From positions 1-8,752 of the forward strand of contig JASHUH010000647.1 of NCBI GenBank assembly GCA_030040115.1: 8,752 bases of DNA. Reading direction: 5' to 3'. Positions within the stretch are counted from its first letter, which is position 1, and each line of letters begins with the position of its first letter. The notes under the pieces are model-generated. The model did no database searches. It had not been told where the DNA came from and saw only the letters and a list, made by a program, of their open reading frames with translations. A program made the position numbers and the translations under genes. This document shows positions 4,183 to 8,752 of the stretch, one piece after another. Source of the stretch: Acidobacteriaceae bacterium. GTDB taxonomy: Bacteria > Acidobacteriota > Terriglobia > Terriglobales > Acidobacteriaceae.

Positions 4183-7100
4183 CTAGAATGCGAAGCGCAG
4201 CGCGAACTGGATTTCACGCGGGGTTCCAGAACCCACCGGAGTAATCGGGGACAGGTTCAGGTTGACCGTCGTGACGATGCTGCCGAAGCCGGTAGTGTTC
4301 GAGGGGTTGAAGGCGGACTGCGGCTGACCCAGCTGCGGGTGATTGAAGATGTTGTAAAAATCCGAGCGGAGCTCCAACTGCCGGCGTTCGGACAACGGAA
4401 AGCTCTTGTCGACGGCAAGATCGGTCTGCCAGGTGCCGGGGCCGCGAACCAGGTCGCGCGGCGCGGAGCCGAATTCTCCCGCGGGCGCAGCGAACGCGGC
4501 TGGATTGATCCACTCCGCCACGGTTCTGCCCCTCGGCGGAGTGAGAGAGACGCCCTTCACCAAGTCAGGCCGCTCCGTGCCGGAAGCTCCATCCGGCGCG
4601 GTGTAGCTGCTGGGCATTAGCACATTCACCGGAAAGCCGGTACGAGCCAGGGCGGTCGTTGTCAACTCCCAACCGCCGGCGATGACGTTCGCCATCCGGC
4701 CCCGGTTCAGCAGGGGCTTACCCGCACCAAAGGGCAGCTGATACACCGCATTGCCATTGACCACTTGGCGGGCGTCCCAGGCGCCGCTGGCGCGATCGCA
4801 GGCCAGGCATAAAGGATTCTGCGGCGATATCTCGTCGCCATCGCCGCTGCCATTGGAGCCGTTGTCGATCTCGTGCGACCAGGTGTAATTGGCCGCCACC
4901 AGCAAGCCGCGTGAGAACGAACGCCGCAGGGCCACGGAGAGGCCGTTATATGAGCTCATGCCAACGGAGCCGCGCCAGGGGATAGCGGGAGCAAAGGCCG
5001 GATACTGCACAGCTCCCGTGGCCGGATCGATCAGGTTCACCACGTTGGTCTCCAGCAGATGCACGCCATGGCTGCCCAGGTAAGAGACGGTGCTCACGAA
5101 ATTTGCCGGCAGCTCGCGCTGCGCCGAAAAGCTCCACTGCTCCACGTAAGTGTCCTTGCGGTTCCTCTGTTCGGCATTCGGTGAGAGAGTTCCGGCGCCG
5201 AATACCACCGGATAAGAGAGCGGCGAGCTCGAACTGCCTGTCGTCGAATAGGAGGGCACTTCGTTTTTGGCGGGCAGATTCTGATCGTCCAACTGTCCGT
5301 CCTCGTGGTACATGCCGAACCCGCTCCGGAGCACCGTCTTGCCGGCTTTCCTTGGCGTCCAGGCGAAGGCCACGCGAGGATCGATATCCCCGTAATTCTG
5401 CTGGCCGAAGCTGGCGCCCACTCCGCAGAAGCCCTGCGTACCGCAGGTGGCGAAATCGAAGGGATCGGCCTTCCCGTGCGCCTCGGTGAAGAGATCGAAG
5501 ATGGTGTAGCGCAGGCCCAGGTTGAAGACAAGGTTGGGCCACCACTTGTACTCGTCCTGTGCGTAAAGGAAGTAATCGTTCTTGCGCAGGTCGTTGATGG
5601 GCAGGGCGCCAGTCAGGCTGGCCTTCGTCACCGAATTGTCGGCCAGAGTCTCCACGGTGCTGAACGTAAGCTTGCCGTGTTCCCCGTAATGTTGGTTCAT
5701 TTGTATGTAGCGGAGTTCGACGCCGGCTTTAACTGTATGCCGGTTGTGAGACCAGGTCAGGTTGTCCCGCCCCGAAAACGAATTGCCCACGTAAATGCTG
5801 TCGTAGTCGTAGTTCTCCGTGACGAATCCCGGCCCGGGGCCCGTCGCAATCGCGACCTGATAGATTATCCCCGCGTCGCTCGCGTTGTACTGGTTGTCGG
5901 TGGAGCGATTGAACCCTGCCTCAACCTCGTTCACGAGGTGCGGGTTGACGACGTGCTGCAATTCCAGCACGCCATTGACGGGCGCGGAGACCCTCTGCTC
6001 GAGGTCGGTCGCAGAAGCCGAAAGCGGCTGCGTGTCGACCGAGCGGTCGAAGTTGAAGCGCATAAAGCCCGTGGTCTTTTCTGTAAAGTGCTGGTCAAGC
6101 CGTATCATCGCCGAGCTTTCATCGACTACCTGCTCGCATGCGCAGGTCAGGAGATCATAGTTCATGTAGTCGGGGTCGTTCGGGTCGGTGGCTGGCGTCC
6201 AGGGCGTCAGAAATCTTTTTGGACCGGCCCCCGGGAAGGCCTGCATGATGGCATAAACAGGCGAGGTGTTCGGAACCGTCGCTTTGAACGATTCGCTCGG
6301 TACGTCGCCGCTCACCGGATAGCCCCAGTTCTGCCGGTAGGCTTCGGAAGCGAGGAAGAAAAATGTCCGGTCATGCACGACAGGGCCGCCGAGCGATCCG
6401 CCGAACTGATTCAGACGAAGCGGCTGCTGGGCTTCGCCGTTTGAGGCCCATTGCGGCAGCGGTGCGTCGAAGACATTGTTGCGCAAGTACTCGAAGAGGC
6501 GTCCGTGAAACTCGTTGGAGCCTGAGGGCGAACTGACGTCCAGTTGAGCGCCGCCCGTCGCGCCTTCCTCGGCGGTTGCCATGAGCGTATCGACGCGGAA
6601 CTCCGCGATCGCGTCCAGCGGAATGGCGAGCCTCACCCACTGGCGCTGGGTCTGATTCACGATGTTGGTGGCATCCACACCATTGTAGGTGAAATTGCTG
6701 TCGTCGAGACCGCGGCCGGCGAAGCGAATCGTCCGCTGGTTGCTGCCGCCGGTGTCAATGGCGCCGGGGACGAAAGCCGTCAGCGACGACCAGTCGCGGC
6801 CATTGAGCGGCAATTCATCTGCCTGCTCTCTTTCGATCAGGCCGGTCACCGCGCTGGTGTTGTGGTCCATCAGCGCCGAGGCGGCCGAAACCTCCACCTG
6901 CTCATGGCCTCCCGCAACCGTCAGAACGGCATCGAGAGTATGCGTCTTTCCAATCACCTGCTCGACATCGACGTAAGTCACCGTCTGGAAGCCTGGGTGA
7001 TCGAAGGTGATCGTGTAGGTGCCGACCGGCAGCTCTAAAATTGCATAGCTTCCATCGGACGAGGACACGGTTTCGCGTCTCAGCCGGGTCGAGTCCTGCA

Positions 7101-7266
7101 CCGCGATGACGCGGGTCTGTGGCAACACTCTGCCCGAAGCGTCCGTGACTGTGCCCTTGAGAGCGCTGCGATCCACCTGTGCGAGCGACAAAACCGGAGC
7201 GAAAGCGAGCGCCAGAACGGCGACGGCAATTGAGAGAGTCGACCAAAGAAATGGGATTCGGCGCAT
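4183..7266 (-). CDS. Oar-like TonB-dependent outer-membrane receptor
   Basis: From the chosen start the protein has 1027 residues. A signal peptide (1-29, RR near the N-terminus, hydrophobic core, cut near SLA|Q) sends it to the outer membrane. Residues about 34-118 are a carboxypeptidase-regulatory-like beta-sandwich (LKGTVTDASGRVLP, SSDGSYAILELPVGTYTITF). The plug follows with PLNGRDWSSLTAFVPGA (153-169), the NGVDATN strand (195-201) and EFRVDT (222-227). FGGSLGGPVVHDRTFFFLAS (288-307) is the hallmark start of the Oar-type barrel, and the chain ends in a beta-strand finishing LRFAF with C-terminal Phe. Such receptors import large substrates, often carbohydrates or peptides, using TonB energy. 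The substrate here is unknown. An in-frame upstream TTG would add 31 residues and bury the signal peptide. ATG 7266, with CTCTC (minus-strand GAGAG) at 7274-7278, is better. The gene appears intact. Confidence 0.9.
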   Translation of the reverse strand: MRRIPFLWSTLSIAVAVLALAFAPVLSLAQVDRSALKGTVTDASGRVLPQTRVIAVQDSTRLRRETVSSSDGSYAILELPVGTYTITFDHPGFQTVTYVDVEQVIGKTHTLDAVLTVAGGHEQVEVSAASALMDHNTSAVTGLIEREQADELPLNGRDWSSLTAFVPGAIDTGGSNQRTIRFAGRGLDDSNFTYNGVDATNIVNQTQRQWVRLAIPLDAIAEFRVDTLMATAEEGATGGAQLDVSSPSGSNEFHGRLFEYLRNNVFDAPLPQWASNGEAQQPLRLNQFGGSLGGPVVHDRTFFFLASEAYRQNWGYPVSGDVPSESFKATVPNTSPVYAIMQAFPGAGPKRFLTPWTPATDPNDPDYMNYDLLTCACEQVVDESSAMIRLDQHFTEKTTGFMRFNFDRSVDTQPLSASATDLEQRVSAPVNGVLELQHVVNPHLVNEVEAGFNRSTDNQYNASDAGIIYQVAIATGPGPGFVTENYDYDSIYVGNSFSGRDNLTWSHNRHTVKAGVELRYIQMNQHYGEHGKLTFSTVETLADNSVTKASLTGALPINDLRKNDYFLYAQDEYKWWPNLVFNLGLRYTIFDLFTEAHGKADPFDFATCGTQGFCGVGASFGQQNYGDIDPRVAFAWTPRKAGKTVLRSGFGMYHEDGQLDDQNLPAKNEVPSYSTTGSSSSPLSYPVVFGAGTLSPNAEQRNRKDTYVEQWSFSAQRELPANFVSTVSYLGSHGVHLLETNVVNLIDPATGAVQYPAFAPAIPWRGSVGMSSYNGLSVALRRSFSRGLLVAANYTWSHEIDNGSNGSGDGDEISPQNPLCLACDRASGAWDARQVVNGNAVYQLPFGAGKPLLNRGRMANVIAGGWELTTTALARTGFPVNVLMPSSYTAPDGASGTERPDLVKGVSLTPPRGRTVAEWINPAAFAAPAGEFGSAPRDLVRGPGTWQTDLAVDKSFPLSERRQLELRSDFYNIFNHPQLGQPQSAFNPSNTTGFGSIVTTVNLNLSPITPVGSGTPREIQFALRFAF

Positions 7267-8199
7267 GATGGGGCTCTCAAAAAGCAGTTTGCAGGCGACT
7301 CGATTCTCTGAGTTGCATTTATGATGGGGCGAGCTTCGAAACGATAGACACCAGCGCAATGACTTCGGCGGATGGCTAATTGCCGCGTAATCTCGCTGAG
7401 ATCCGTTCTGCGCGATTCAATGCCGGCAACCGCCGTTACTTTCAGCTCAAAGCAGTCCAACTGGAGACGCAAGGAACTCCCTGCCGCAACGACTTCTTAC
7501 CACGAAAGGGAAAACCAACCAAGACTGCCGAGACGAAATAATCCTACCGCACCCGAAAGAAAACCTGCCCACAATCCGGTGAAATCTTTGTGAATTCATC
7601 GGCCGGCGGAGTTCGTGTGCGCTCGCCATGCGGATATTCGGTTGTGTGAAGCGGGCTTCAATATGGCCGAGGGTCCGAGCTGCGACATTCCATCATTAGC
7701 CGCGCATATCTGCGAAGGACCCAATCGACCCAGACGGCGCCACCCGGAAGCAGCCTTTCGGCATGGATTGCTCCCTATCGTACCGCTGATCGCCGCCCCT
7801 CGATCAGGTAAAATGCCATTTCGGATGAGTCGCTGTTGCAACGTGCAGCTGCGCACGTCTTGCTACGCAAGAGAAGCTCAATCCAAGTCACGGAAATTTT
7901 ACCCAGCAATCATCATCCCGTCACAGGTCGTCTGCAAAGATCGGTAACCGTGTACAGGGGAGCGCCGGTCGCCTGCCTCACCCCGATTTCACGCGGCCAA
8001 CTCCGGGCTCCTGCAACCGTGCACGTGCGATCCCACAACCTGCGCTTGAACTCCATCCGCATGGATAGCCATCATGCGCTACCGGCATCTGCCTGTCTGC
8101 CCCTGCACATCGGCCGGAAACGGAGTTGCACGTCTCCGTATTGTCGGCCGGCATTCTCAAATCGCCCCGACAAAAAAAACCGAAAAAGGAGAATGAAAC
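7267..8199. other. Long divergent intergenic region
   Basis: These 933 bases separate the minus-strand receptor from the plus-strand propeller gene. Short frames here have no recognisable motif and no consistent ribosome site, so I call no gene. A small perfect palindrome, ATCTC-GCT-GAGAT (7390-7402), lies about 125 bases upstream of the receptor start and could be an operator. TCCAT-CCGC-ATGGA (about 8053-8066) is another. No convincing -35/-10 pair was found by eye for either gene. The length is unusual for a simple divergent promoter region, so a small RNA or a decayed gene may be present. Confidence 0.45.
8187..8191 (+). promoter_or_regulatory. Ribosome binding site deciding the propeller gene start
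   Basis: AGGAG lies 8 bases before ATG 8200 but only 1 base before the overlapping ATG at 8193, which is in another frame. The spacing therefore selects the 8200 frame, which also gives a proper signal peptide, over the 8193 frame. Confidence 0.8.
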
Positions 8200-8752
8200 A
8201 TGACGCGAAAAGCATTTCAAAAGAAATCTCGGATCAACGGTCTTCTCGTCGGTTTGCTGGCCGCGGGGCTGAGCATTCCGGCGCTCGCTCAGTCCACAGA
8301 ATTCCCGACTTACCAGGCCGGCCCGCAGACGAACGGTACTTTCGTCGTCAGCGACGGCACCATCATCAGCCCCGCCGGCACCCAAGTCAACCTTGGCATC
8401 GAAGTCCGCGCCAAGGCTATCGCGCTGAATCCAACCGGCAATGGCACCGCGGCCGTCATGGTGATGGGCACGCATGGGTCCAATGGGAAAGCCGTCGAGA
8501 TCTTCAGCACGGCCGGCGCCACAATTGGCACCGTTCTTCAGACCTTCGAGCCCTCCGGCGACCCGGACGGCAGCAGCACCGGGATCGCCTATACGCCGGA
8601 CGGCAAGTACTTGCTGGTCAGCCAGGACGGCAATTACGGCCCTGGCAGCGTGGTTGGCATCGCCAGCGTTAATCCGTCCACGGGCTTGCTCTCCAATTAC
8701 GCACAGGTCAAGGTTCCGATGGACTACAACCCCACCACCCTTGCTCTGACCA
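8200..8752 (+). CDS. Secreted beta-propeller protein, YncE-like (3' end outside window)
   Basis: The frame is open to the window edge, giving the first 184 residues. Residues 1-30 are a classic signal peptide (basic start TRKAFQKKSR, hydrophobic core, cut after ALA at 28-30), so the protein is exported. After it, DGTIISPAGTQVNLG (52-66) and the repeat-like strands AIALNPTGNGTAAVMV (73-88) and GIAYTPDGKYLLVSQDG (128-144) are typical of seven-bladed propellers of the YncE / SMP-30 type. These show the recurrent pattern of a hydrophobic strand, then SPDG- or NPTG-like turns, then a second strand. In related genomes such N-terminal propellers may be fused to a C-terminal phosphatase-like domain, but the remainder is not visible here. 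The divergent TonB receptor suggests, without proving, shared regulation of envelope functions. The start is set by the AGGAG at 8187-8191. Confidence 0.75.
   Translation, partial: MTRKAFQKKSRINGLLVGLLAAGLSIPALAQSTEFPTYQAGPQTNGTFVVSDGTIISPAGTQVNLGIEVRAKAIALNPTGNGTAAVMVMGTHGSNGKAVEIFSTAGATIGTVLQTFEPSGDPDGSSTGIAYTPDGKYLLVSQDGNYGPGSVVGIASVNPSTGLLSNYAQVKVPMDYNPTTLALT

Noticed and set aside
4177..4620. 147-codon plus-strand frame at the end of the receptor
   Set aside because: It is antisense to the receptor's C-terminal strands, with no motif and an arginine-rich shadow composition.
5305..6444. 379-codon plus-strand frame inside the TonB receptor gene
   Set aside because: It is antisense to a clearly intact receptor. 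Its translation has no recognisable domain and it begins in mid-gene without an upstream signal.
7596..7947. Opposing short frames (7615-7947 plus, 7596-7856 minus) in the divergent gap
   Set aside because: Neither has a ribosome site or recognisable motif, and they overlap each other on opposite strands.
7836..8672. 278-codon plus-strand frame overlapping the start of the propeller gene
   Set aside because: Its 3' half is an out-of-frame reading of the propeller gene (Arg-rich low-complexity translation). The frame at 8200 has the ribosome site and signal peptide.
1..8752. CRISPR arrays, tRNA or rRNA genes, toxin-antitoxin or defence genes
   Set aside because: No regularly spaced repeats, no cloverleaf or rRNA-like sequence, and no recognisable defence-protein motif were seen on either strand.

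Overview
The window looks like a chromosomal stretch from a GC-rich Gram-negative soil-type bacterium, most likely an acidobacterium (Acidobacteriota). This is inferred from three things. First, there is a roughly 1000-residue Oar-like TonB-dependent receptor with an N-terminal carboxypeptidase-regulatory-like domain, a family greatly expanded in that phylum. Second, there is a very short omega-like RNA polymerase subunit of the acidobacterial type. Third, secreted proteins typically end their signal peptide in ALAQ or SLAQ. No rRNA, tRNA, CRISPR array or intact mobile element is visible.

Layout, left to right. A consensus-like promoter (2-30) precedes a Tat-exported D-threonine aldolase / D-serine dehydratase-like PLP enzyme (133-1392). 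A non-coding gap (1393-1675) holds nested inverted repeats that could fold as a three-way junction. A short minus-strand gene for an omega-like RNA polymerase subunit (1676-1906) follows. Across a 393-base divergent gap comes a plus-strand run of four small genes. These are a two-zinc-ribbon protein (2300-2632), a cold-shock protein (2899-3099), a charged helical protein of unknown function (3167-3451), and a cysteine-rich putative double zinc-ribbon protein (3546-3875). Strong hairpins lie in the gaps of this run. Then comes a decayed fragment of an IS701-type transposase (about 3895-4080).

The right half is dominated by a minus-strand TonB-dependent receptor (7266-4183). A 933-base gap with no credible gene separates it from a divergent plus-strand gene. 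That gene encodes a secreted beta-propeller protein (8200 onward), runs off the window, and is absent from simple closed-ORF listings because its stop is not included.

How the genes fit together. The middle run reads as a small-protein nucleic-acid/stress island: an RNA chaperone, zinc ribbons and a polymerase-associated subunit. This is inferred from gene content only. The receptor and the divergent propeller protein are both envelope or exported proteins and may share a regulatory region. The Tat-exported PLP enzyme stands alone. Nothing in the window clearly amounts to a defence system or a large new system. The most unusual points are the apparently altered metal site of the exported PLP enzyme, the three-way-junction element at 1475-1550, and the small zinc-ribbon/cold-shock cluster with its intergenic hairpins.
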